A stretch of DNA of 64,000 bases. Origin: Phycisphaerae bacterium. Its GTDB lineage: Bacteria > Planctomycetota > Phycisphaerae > Phycisphaerales > SM1A02. The stretch covers positions 39,479-103,478 of the forward strand of contig PKCS01000009.1 in the NCBI GenBank assembly GCA_002862305.1. The letters run 5' to 3'. The notes below the pieces were generated by a model. The model ran no database searches. It was not told the DNA's origin and saw only the letters and a program-made list of their open reading frames with translations. Both the position numbers and the translations under genes were made by a program. This document shows, one piece after another, positions 53,249-61,988 of the stretch (position 1 is the stretch's first letter; each line of letters opens with the position of its first letter).

Positions 53249-55630
53249 ATGGATTCCAACACCCGCAAGATCCTCTTCCCCCTGCTGATCGGGATGTTCG
53301 CCTGCTTCATTCTCGGCGTCGTGGTCTTCGGACCGGCATCCGACGACCCGGCGGGGACCCCTCCGTCCGACCCCGTCGAGCAGGCCGCCGATCCGGATCC
53401 GCCCCGGGACCCGGGCCCCGAGTCGACCCCGTCGACCGAGAAGGACCCACCGGCGTCCACCTCCGTCCCGTCCTCCGGGTCCGTCGCCGTCACCCCGCCC
53501 CCGGCTGCCCGGACCCCCTCCACCCCGGTCGAGGCCCCGCCGCCCGCGGAGCCACCCCCGGGTGGGTTCGGGACCCTCTTCGCGGCTCCCAGCGGGCAGA
53601 CCCTCGCCGACTCCGGCGGCGCCTCGACGCTCGGCTCGCTCGATCCCGAGATCCAGCGGATGAAGCTGGAATTCGCCGGCAACGCGGCCGGCATCGCACG
53701 AATCACGTTCAGCGACTTCTGGCTCACCGGCGAGGCCAGTCGACAGGCGGACCGCCACCACGATGCCGTGGCGGCGGGAGCCAGCGATCCACCTCCGCTG
53801 CCGGACGACGCGCAGCGGTACGTCCTGCAGACCGCCACCAAGCTGCAGTCCGCCAGCGGCGCCACGATCGAGACCCCCATCCTCGCGGTGTATTCACTGA
53901 ACATCCGCGGATGGGGCGACGAGACCCAGCAGGTCCTGCTCTTCGGCGACGTCTGGACCCAGGTCGAACCCGGGCACTTCAGGACCGTGATCAAGGACCG
54001 GTCCTCCGGCGACTCCGTCCTCGCCGTGTCGCGTCGGTTCGTGCTTCCCGAGGGTCGATACGACATCACCCTCGAGCAGCGGGTGGAGAACCTCTCCGGC
54101 CGCCCGCTGTCCCTCTCGTGGGTCCAGTTCGGCCCCGGCGACCTCATCGTCGACCAGACCACCTACCTGAGGGACGTGCGGAGGTTCCATCTGGGCTACC
54201 TCTTCGACCCCCAGCGTGATCCCGAACAGGCCCATGTGGTCTCCCAGGGGATGATGCGCGAGCGCAACCAGGTCATCACCATGGCCGAGGAGTTCGCGAT
54301 GGCGGCCGACGAGAACCGGCTCTGGCCAAACCAGGACGCCCTCGAGGAGGACCTCCGTCTCTCGTGGTTCGGGGCCACCAACCGCTACTTCGCGCTCTGC
54401 GTACACGCCCCCTACGACCCGCCCTCGAACCCTTCCCGAGAGCTCTCGGCGATCGACCGCATCGAGCCCGCGCTCGGGCGTGCCGGGGGCGACGAGCAGA
54501 CCCTGACCACCTCGCTGCACGGGGCCTGGCGGGAGCTTCCTGCTTCCGGGGTCGCCCAGTGGGACCTCGGGGTGTACGCGGGTCCCCTGGAGCGGAAGGT
54601 CCTCGACAATCGCGAGCCCTATCGCGCCCTGAGCATGAACGGGCTCATTCTCTACCTGATGAGCGGGTGCTGCACCTTCTGCACCTTCTCCTGGCTCGCC
54701 AACTTCATGGTGGTCTTCCTCGCCATGATCCATTCCGTGGTCTTCGACTGGGGAGTGGCGATCATGGTGCTGGTCTGCGTGGTGCGCCTCCTGCTGCACC
54801 CGATCACCCGCAAGGGCCAGATCGGGATGCAGCGCAGCGCCAAGGCGATGGGTGAGATCAAGCCGGAACTGGACAAGCTCCGGGAGCGCTTTCCCAACGA
54901 CCAGGAGAAGATGCGGCAGGAGCAGATGCGGCTCATGCAGGAGAAGGGGGTGAATCCGCTCGGCTGCGCGACCGGGATGCTCCCGATGTTCCTGCAGATG
55001 CCGATCTGGATCGCGCTCTACGCCGTGCTCTTCTTCGCCTTCGAACTCCGGCAGGAATGGGCGTTCTACGGATTCTTCCAGCTGTTCGACGGGTGGGCGT
55101 TCCTGGGCGACCTCAGCGCCCCCGACAACTTCATCGACTTCGGGGTCGACTACGACATCCTCTTCTTCCAGTTCACCGGCATCAACCTGCTGCCCATCCT
55201 GATGGGAGTGGTCTTCTACATCCAGCAGAAGTACATGACCCCCCCGACCTCGGTCACCCTGACCGACGACCAGAAGCGACAGCAGAAGTTCATGAAGATC
55301 ATGATGCTGGTCCTCTTCCCGGTCATGCTCTACGGCGCCCCCAGCGGGCTGACCCTCTACATCCTCACCTCCAGCGTGATCGGGGTCGTGGAGAGCCGCT
55401 ACATCCGCAAGCACCTCAAGCTCACCGAGGAGGCGATGGCCGAGGTGGAGGCCAACGACGGCCGGCCGCTGAGTCCCTTCGCGCGCAAGCTGAAGGAGAA
55501 GACCGAGAAGCGGAAGGCCAAGCAGGACCGCACCGGCAGGATGTACGAGAAGATGCTGGAGAACGCCAGGGAGAAGCAGGCCCGCAAGCGCCAGAAGCCG
55601 AAGACCTTCAAGGACAAGAAGAAGCGCTGA
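53249..55630 (+). CDS. yidC: Membrane protein insertase YidC
   Basis: A 793-residue insertase that places proteins in the inner membrane alone or with SecYEG. Order of parts: N-terminal membrane helix (LFPLLIGMFACFILGVVVFG); a 75-residue Pro/Ser/Ala linker; a large periplasmic beta domain (about 125-450); the conserved five-helix core starting near SGCCTFCTFSWLANFMVVFL with the basic KGQIGMQRSAKAMGEIKPEL loop; and a very basic C-terminal tail of about 60 residues ending TFKDKKKR, which may contact ribosomes. GTG 53243 or TTG 53237 are alternative starts. mnmE follows after 9 bp, a classic neighbour. Confidence 0.97.
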   Translation: MDSNTRKILFPLLIGMFACFILGVVVFGPASDDPAGTPPSDPVEQAADPDPPRDPGPESTPSTEKDPPASTSVPSSGSVAVTPPPAARTPSTPVEAPPPAEPPPGGFGTLFAAPSGQTLADSGGASTLGSLDPEIQRMKLEFAGNAAGIARITFSDFWLTGEASRQADRHHDAVAAGASDPPPLPDDAQRYVLQTATKLQSASGATIETPILAVYSLNIRGWGDETQQVLLFGDVWTQVEPGHFRTVIKDRSSGDSVLAVSRRFVLPEGRYDITLEQRVENLSGRPLSLSWVQFGPGDLIVDQTTYLRDVRRFHLGYLFDPQRDPEQAHVVSQGMMRERNQVITMAEEFAMAADENRLWPNQDALEEDLRLSWFGATNRYFALCVHAPYDPPSNPSRELSAIDRIEPALGRAGGDEQTLTTSLHGAWRELPASGVAQWDLGVYAGPLERKVLDNREPYRALSMNGLILYLMSGCCTFCTFSWLANFMVVFLAMIHSVVFDWGVAIMVLVCVVRLLLHPITRKGQIGMQRSAKAMGEIKPELDKLRERFPNDQEKMRQEQMRLMQEKGVNPLGCATGMLPMFLQMPIWIALYAVLFFAFELRQEWAFYGFFQLFDGWAFLGDLSAPDNFIDFGVDYDILFFQFTGINLLPILMGVVFYIQQKYMTPPTSVTLTDDQKRQQKFMKIMMLVLFPVMLYGAPSGLTLYILTSSVIGVVESRYIRKHLKLTEEAMAEVEANDGRPLSPFARKLKEKTEKRKAKQDRTGRMYEKMLENAREKQARKRQKPKTFKDKKKR

Positions 55631-55639
55631 CGGCCCGAG

Positions 55640-56998
55640 GTGGATGTTTCAGACACCATCATCGCGATCAGCTCCCCCCCCGGTCGATCCCGACGCACGC
55701 TGCTGAGGCTCTCGGGCCCGGACGCCTTCGGCTTGCTCGGGCTGTCGGATCCCCCCCGCGGCTGCTCGCGCCACGAGGTCGAGCTTCCCGAAGGCCGTCT
55801 TCCGGTGGTGGCCCTCGTCGCCCGCGGTCCCGCCTCCTTCACCGGCGACGACCTGGTCGAGCTGGTGGTCCCCGGAAGTCGATGCCTCGTCGACCTGCTC
55901 CAGCGGCGCCTCCATGACCGCGCGGCCTCGACCGGCGCGCGGCTCCGGGATGCGGGACCGGGTGAATTCACCGCCCGCGCCTTCTTCAACGGACGGATCG
56001 ACCTGCTGCAGGCGGAGGGGATCGCCGAGCTGATCCGAGCCGAGACCGACGCCCAGCTCACCGCGGCTCGCGACCTCGCCGACGGCGCGCTCGGGAGGCT
56101 GGCCTCGGAGCTCCTCGCCGAACTGATCCGCCTCACCGCCCTCGTCGAGGCGGGGATCGACTTCACCGACCAGGAAGACGTCGTCGCCATCGAGCCCGTG
56201 GACCTGCTGGTCGCGCTGCGGGGGATCGCGTCCAGTCTGGATCGCGTCCTCGCGGATGCGATCTCGATCGAGTCCCTCGCCTCGGTCCCCACGGTGGTCC
56301 TCGCGGGCCCGCCGAATGCCGGGAAGTCCAGCCTCTTCAACCGGCTGCTCGGTCGTGAACGAACGGTCGTGGCTGATCTCGCAGGCACCACCCGCGATGT
56401 GCTGCGCGAGCCGCTGGCCCTGGCGCTCTCCGATGGAGTGCTCGAGGTCATGCTCGTGGACGTCGCCGGCCTCGACGAGGTCGAGCAGCACCTCCCGGCC
56501 TCGACGATCGAGGCCTCCATGCGACGCGCGGCCCTGCAGGCCATCCGCGTCGCGGACCTGGTGGTCCGGTGCACCCCGCCCGGCGAGCCGCCTTCCGGGC
56601 TGCCGGGAGTGCCGGACGCCCGCATCCTCGAGGTGTCCACCAAGGACGACCTGCCCGCACGGGAGCCCCGCACCCCCGGGGCGATGCGCCTCAGTGCCCG
56701 GACCGGGAGCGGACTCGACCGGCTGCGGACCGCGATCGCCACGGCCCTGGGTGCGTCCCCAAACGTCCCCGCCTCCGGACGCCTGGTCCTCGGCAGCCGT
56801 CACGATTCCGCCCTGCGTGGATGCCGGCGCCGGGTCGGGGCCCTCGTCGACATGCTCGAGGCGTCCCTCTCGGCGCCGAGCGAACTGGTCGCGGCCGAAC
56901 TGCGGTCCGCGATCGACGAGATCGGCCTGCTGCAGGGACGCGTGACCCCGGACGACATCCTCGAGCACGTCTTCGCCAGCTTCTGCGTGGGGAAGTGA
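55640..56998 (+). CDS. mnmE: tRNA modification GTPase MnmE
   Basis: A 452-residue GTPase that with MnmG modifies wobble uridine in several tRNAs. The N-terminal domain starts DTIIAISSPPGRS. The G domain has P-loop GPPNAGKSSLFNRLLG (G1) and AGTTRD (G2). G3 is DVAGL instead of the usual DTAGL, and G4 appears as TKDD instead of NKxD. The C-terminus ends FCVGK with the catalytic Cys (usually CIGK). Start GTG. yidC-mnmE is an old conserved pair. MnmG is not in the window. Confidence 0.95.
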   Translation: MDVSDTIIAISSPPGRSRRTLLRLSGPDAFGLLGLSDPPRGCSRHEVELPEGRLPVVALVARGPASFTGDDLVELVVPGSRCLVDLLQRRLHDRAASTGARLRDAGPGEFTARAFFNGRIDLLQAEGIAELIRAETDAQLTAARDLADGALGRLASELLAELIRLTALVEAGIDFTDQEDVVAIEPVDLLVALRGIASSLDRVLADAISIESLASVPTVVLAGPPNAGKSSLFNRLLGRERTVVADLAGTTRDVLREPLALALSDGVLEVMLVDVAGLDEVEQHLPASTIEASMRRAALQAIRVADLVVRCTPPGEPPSGLPGVPDARILEVSTKDDLPAREPRTPGAMRLSARTGSGLDRLRTAIATALGASPNVPASGRLVLGSRHDSALRGCRRRVGALVDMLEASLSAPSELVAAELRSAIDEIGLLQGRVTPDDILEHVFASFCVGK

Positions 56999-57002
56999 TC
57001 CC

Positions 57003-58490
57003 TCAGAACTGCAGGTTGATCACCAGGTAGGGGACCACCGCATCCCCGAGCGAGGGGGGCGATCCGCCACCGGGGTCGATGATCCACTCGATCCCGGGCT
57101 GGATCATCACGCTGGGCGTCAGTTGGATTCGGTAGAATCCCTCGATCGCGGACTCCGATCCCCCGGAGGCACCGGGTCGTCCGTCGGGCAGCGTCGATTG
57201 GAAGATCGACGGTTCATCCGAGAACTTCGACCAACTGCCCATGATGCCCAGCGCGTCGGCCACCCGACCGGGCACCACCCCCGTCGCGCTGATCCCCGCG
57301 GTCAACCCCAGGGTCACCGCGTTCTTGTCGTCGGGACTCCAGTCGGCCCTGCCGAACAGCACGATCCCGCCCCCTTCCCCGGCGATCGACGTATCCGGGG
57401 ACCACAGCACCTGCTGTCCCTGCAGGTAGACCCCGGGGACGTCGGAGACCCCGGTGGTCGAATCCCCCTGCGTCGCCGTGGTCCCGGTCTGCAACCACGC
57501 GCCCACGCTGGCCCGCCCCGGGGTGGCCGTCCGATCCATCCAGTCGAGGCTCCACTGGTTGACCAGGAACCAGTTCCCCTGGTTGTCGAAGAAGCTCTGA
57601 GTACCCCGGTCCCCGGTCCTCGGTCCGGTCTGGCCCGTGGCGGGATCGAAGGCGCTGGTGCTTCCATCCCACCATCCGAACGAGCCCGTGAGCCGGTCGG
57701 TCAGGTCCAGCTGCATCTGGAGGCCGGTGGCCGCGTTGGGAAACGTCGGGAGGAACTGGGTCGCGGTCGCCGGGATCGCCGCGGTCCCGTACATGAATCC
57801 GCCGGCGGCCCCCAGGTTCATGAAGGTGACGTTCGCGTCGATCTTGCCCACCGAGATCCTGAACCGTCCGTCGCACAGCGTCTGCCGCCAGTAGAGCTGG
57901 TCCAGCTGGCCCTGGTCCCGGGCGTCCTGCTGGGGGAAGTTGTTGTTCACCCCGAAGGACGATCCCACCGGGCTGAAGGACCCGAACCCCGTGAACTCCT
58001 CGTTGTACCACCCGCTGTAGGTGAAGTTCGTGAACAGCAGGCCTCCCTCGAGGCCCGCGATGGTCTCGGCGTCGAGGGTCAGTTCCAGCTCGACCACCCC
58101 CGCCCCGTAGAACGCCTCCTCAGCCCCCCCGGAGAGGTTCTGCTGCAGCATCGAGGTGTATTCCCCGATCACGAAGATCCCCTCGTCGACCAGGTGGCTT
58201 CGCGCCCCGCCCCAGTCACCGGTCAGTCCGTCCGAGCCCCACGGCCAGTCCCCGTAGAAGAACCGGGCTCCAGGTTCCACGGGCGCCACGCTGGTGATGT
58301 TCAGGTACTGGTTCGGCTCGGTCATCACCACCGAACCGTCCGGGGATTCCTCGGTCCGCAATGCCTGGCCCTCCGGCGGGCCGGACGGTCCGGACGCGGG
58401 TCCCACCGTCGCCGTTCCACCGGGCGCCTGGTCCCCCGGACCGGGTGACTGGCAGACGAGCATCAAGAACAGAACGGCCGGGTTCAGCAT
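57003..58490 (-). CDS. OprB-family carbohydrate-selective porin
   Basis: A 495-residue outer-membrane protein. A short signal (MLNPAVLFLMLVCQSPGP) is followed by a Pro/Gly linker. Then comes a beta-barrel with the OprB start GDWPWGSDGLTGDWGGARSHL, and many strands to a C-terminal VVPYLVINLQF ending in Phe. OprB barrels let sugars cross the outer membrane. The start at 58490 is chosen because TACAGT ends 6 nt upstream and a palindrome overlaps that box. An upstream frame to 58559 would run through the divergent thioesterase start. A sugar ABC ATPase lies 850 bp away. Confidence 0.88.
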   Translation of the reverse strand: MLNPAVLFLMLVCQSPGPGDQAPGGTATVGPASGPSGPPEGQALRTEESPDGSVVMTEPNQYLNITSVAPVEPGARFFYGDWPWGSDGLTGDWGGARSHLVDEGIFVIGEYTSMLQQNLSGGAEEAFYGAGVVELELTLDAETIAGLEGGLLFTNFTYSGWYNEEFTGFGSFSPVGSSFGVNNNFPQQDARDQGQLDQLYWRQTLCDGRFRISVGKIDANVTFMNLGAAGGFMYGTAAIPATATQFLPTFPNAATGLQMQLDLTDRLTGSFGWWDGSTSAFDPATGQTGPRTGDRGTQSFFDNQGNWFLVNQWSLDWMDRTATPGRASVGAWLQTGTTATQGDSTTGVSDVPGVYLQGQQVLWSPDTSIAGEGGGIVLFGRADWSPDDKNAVTLGLTAGISATGVVPGRVADALGIMGSWSKFSDEPSIFQSTLPDGRPGASGGSESAIEGFYRIQLTPSVMIQPGIEWIIDPGGGSPPSLGDAVVPYLVINLQF

Positions 58491-58493
58491 AGA

Positions 58494-58507
58494 TGCACTG
58501 TAGTGCA
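58494..58507. promoter_or_regulatory. Palindromic operator-like site over the oprB -10
   Basis: TGCACTGTAGTGCA is a perfect 6-bp inverted repeat with a 2-bp centre. The minus-strand TACAGT (58502-58497) lies inside it, and the oprB start codon begins 4 nt from its edge. A repressor bound here would block transcription of the porin. Confidence 0.55.
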
Positions 58508-58533
58508 AAGCTGCAGGGACGTCCGCCTCCGAG

Positions 58534-58539
58534 TAGCCT
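58534..58539 (+). promoter_or_regulatory. TAGCCT -10-like element of the thioesterase gene
   Basis: TAGCCT ends exactly 6 nt before ATG 58546. Confidence 0.4.
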
Positions 58540-58545
58540 GCACGC

Positions 58546-58941
58546 ATGTCCACCGACACCCTCGAGATCAGGCCGAGGTACTGCGAGTGCGACCCGATGG
58601 GGGTCGTGCATCATTCTGTCTACCCGGTGTGGTTCGAGATGGGCCGGACGGAGCTGCTCCGTTCGACCGGCATCTCCTATCGAGAGCTCGAGGAGTCCGG
58701 GGTGCTGCTGGCGGTGGTGCGCCTCGAGGTCCGCTACAAGCGACCCGCCCGCTACGACGAGGAGCTCCAGCTCGAGACCCGGATCGCCTCGGTCGGTCGG
58801 GTGAAGATCGAGCACGAGTACCGGCTCACGAGGGGGGACGAGCTCCTGGCCACCGCCACCACCACCCTGGCCTGCCTCGATCGCGAGGGCGCCGCCCGCC
58901 CGCTGCCGGACCGACTGCTCGATCGCTCCCCCGGTTCATGA
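58546..58941 (+). CDS. Acyl-CoA thioesterase (YbgC/4HBT hotdog fold)
   Basis: A 131-residue hotdog-fold thioesterase that hydrolyses acyl-CoA. The signature is EIRPRYCECDPMGVVHHSVY, where the Asp of CDPMG is the expected catalytic residue and the helix WFEMGRTELLRSTG follows. Its likely substrates are short or aromatic acyl-CoA thioesters; E. coli YbgC works with the Tol-Pal operon, but no tol genes are here. It overlaps the convergent DciA-like gene by 6 bp. Confidence 0.92.
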   Translation: MSTDTLEIRPRYCECDPMGVVHHSVYPVWFEMGRTELLRSTGISYRELEESGVLLAVVRLEVRYKRPARYDEELQLETRIASVGRVKIEHEYRLTRGDELLATATTTLACLDREGAARPLPDRLLDRSPGS

Positions 58942-59301
58942 CTCCGCGTCGGGCTCCGCCGCGACCAACCGCGTCCGTACCCTGGTGAGGGGGCCGTCGT
59001 ATTCCTGGCGGAGCCGGGCCTCGAGGCCCGAACGCAGCAATCCGTCCAGCTCGTACTTCACCGAGCTGGATTCAACCAGGATGGTGATCGAGCCACCGCG
59101 CATCTGCCCCAGCCGGCAGGCCCCGGACAGTGGCGCCGGGACCAGGCGTTCCCAGGTTTCGACGAAGGCTCCCGCACGCGCCTGCGTCCGGCTCGCGGCC
59201 TTCCGGGTGGAATCCACGAGGTCGGAGATCGTGCAATCCCGCTCCCGCCTTCGTCGATACGGGGCCATTCGCCTCAATCTGGCCAGCCGGGGGTCCGTCA
59301 T
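58936..59301 (-). CDS. DUF721/DciA-like protein
   Basis: A 121-residue protein with a basic N-terminus (RLRRMAPYRRRRERD) and a DUF721 core (VETWERLVPAPLSGACRLGQM, then GSITILVESSSVKYELDG). DciA members load the replicative helicase DnaB in bacteria lacking DnaC, so this is a candidate helicase-operation protein. Family assignment is from overall pattern. Minus-strand TATCCT ends 6 nt before its ATG. It is divergent from the ABC ATPase with 39 bp between start codons. Confidence 0.7.
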   Translation of the reverse strand: MTDPRLARLRRMAPYRRRRERDCTISDLVDSTRKAASRTQARAGAFVETWERLVPAPLSGACRLGQMRGGSITILVESSSVKYELDGLLRSGLEARLRQEYDGPLTRVRTRLVAAEPDAES

Positions 59302-59307
59302 GGCTGG

Positions 59308-59313
59308 AGGATA
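59308..59313 (-). promoter_or_regulatory. TATCCT -10-like element of the DciA-like gene
   Basis: Minus-strand TATCCT ends exactly 6 nt before ATG 59301. Confidence 0.45.
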
Positions 59314-59326
59314 GGGCTTCCAACGC

Positions 59327-59332
59327 TATGCT
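59327..59332 (+). promoter_or_regulatory. TATGCT -10-like element of the ABC ATPase gene
   Basis: TATGCT ends 8 nt before ATG 59341; same hexamer as upstream of the YggS-type gene. Confidence 0.45.
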
Positions 59333-59340
59333 GCCCGAAG

Positions 59341-60420
59341 ATGAGCAACGTGCGCCTTGAATCGATCAGGAAGACCTTCGGCGAGACCGTCGCCGTGGAC
59401 AACGTTTCGTTTGAGATCGAGTCCGGGGACCTCTTCTTCCTTCTGGGCCCCTCGGGATGCGGCAAGACCACCCTGCTTCGCATGATCGCGGGGTTCACCC
59501 AGCCGACCGCCGGCACCGTGACCATCGGGGACCGGGACGTCACCTCCCTGAGTGCCGAGAAGCGCGATGCGGGGATGGTGTTCCAGAGCTACGCGCTCTG
59601 GCCGCACATGTCCGTCGAGCAGAACGTCGCCTTCGGCCTCAAGGTGCGCAAGCTGCCCAAGGCGCGGATCACCGAGGAGGTCGGCCGCGCCCTGGAGCTG
59701 GTCCGGATGCAGGAGTATGCGGGGCGACGCCCCAACGAGCTCTCCGGCGGCCAGCAGCAGCGCGTGGCCCTGGCCAGGGCCCTCGCCTTCAAGCCGACCG
59801 TGCTCCTGCTCGACGAGCCGCTTTCCAACCTTGATGCGAAGCTCCGGGTCGAGATGCGCACCGAGATCCGTCGCATCGTGGACGAGCTCAGGATCACGAC
59901 CATCTACGTGACCCACGACCAGAAGGAAGCACTCTCCCTCGCGGACCAGATGGTGGTGATGGACCGGGGGCTGGTGGTCCAGAAGGGTGCGCCGGGCGAG
60001 GTCTACTACCGTCCCGACAACCGGTTCACCGCCGAGTTCCTCGGCGAGACCAACCTGCTCGAGGGTCGGGTCGAGGCCGTCGAGGAGGCATCCCTGGTGG
60101 TGGAGACCGCCGCCGGGCGCCTGCGATCGAGCAGCCACCCCCCCGGGATCTCTGCAGGGGACACGGTCACGATCTCGATACGCCCCGAGGCCCTCGGGGT
60201 GACCGATGCGGACTCCGCCGGTGAAACCGCGGCGAGGATCCAGGGACGGCGCACCGAGACCATCTTCCTCGGCGAGCTCGCCCAGCACCGGGTCGCGGTG
60301 GGGGAGGACCTCCTGCTGAAGGTGTTCGAGATCAACCCCCGCCAGCGCGTCGATCCCCGGGGCGGGGACCAGCTGACCCTCTCCGTGCTGCCCGAGGACG
60401 TGGTGGTGCTCGCGGGCTGA
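59341..60420 (+). CDS. ABC transporter ATP-binding protein (MalK/UgpC/PotA type)
   Basis: A 359-residue importer ATPase. Walker A is LGPSGCGKTTLLRMIAG, the Q-loop VFQSYALWPHMSV, the signature NELSGGQQQRVALARALA, Walker B VLLLDEPLSNLD, and the switch His is in YVTHDQKEALSL. Residues about 240-355 form the C-terminal regulatory OB/TOBE domain. It should energise import of sugars, polyamines or iron. No permease or binding-protein genes are adjacent, so it is an orphan ATPase that may serve several permeases. Confidence 0.92.
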   Translation: MSNVRLESIRKTFGETVAVDNVSFEIESGDLFFLLGPSGCGKTTLLRMIAGFTQPTAGTVTIGDRDVTSLSAEKRDAGMVFQSYALWPHMSVEQNVAFGLKVRKLPKARITEEVGRALELVRMQEYAGRRPNELSGGQQQRVALARALAFKPTVLLLDEPLSNLDAKLRVEMRTEIRRIVDELRITTIYVTHDQKEALSLADQMVVMDRGLVVQKGAPGEVYYRPDNRFTAEFLGETNLLEGRVEAVEEASLVVETAAGRLRSSSHPPGISAGDTVTISIRPEALGVTDADSAGETAARIQGRRTETIFLGELAQHRVAVGEDLLLKVFEINPRQRVDPRGGDQLTLSVLPEDVVVLAG

Positions 60421-60441
60421 GCCCGGTGGCCCCGCTGCCGG

Positions 60442-60447
60442 TAGACT
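60442..60447 (+). promoter_or_regulatory. TAGACT -10-like element of der
   Basis: TAGACT ends 9 nt before ATG 60457; no Shine-Dalgarno is seen. Confidence 0.45.
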
Positions 60448-60456
60448 CTGTGGCCA

Positions 60457-61926
<1,470 letters not shown>

Positions 61927-61976
61927 CCTCGGCGCGCCCCCGGTCCCGGTTGGAGCCCCGCCGCGGCCGGGTCCGC

Positions 61977-61982
61977 TACCAT
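61977..61982 (+). promoter_or_regulatory. TACCAT -10-like element of lepB
   Basis: TACCAT ends exactly 6 nt before ATG 61989; TTGGAG 21 bp upstream (61950-61955) is a weak -35 candidate. Confidence 0.45.
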
Positions 61983-61988
61983 GGACCC

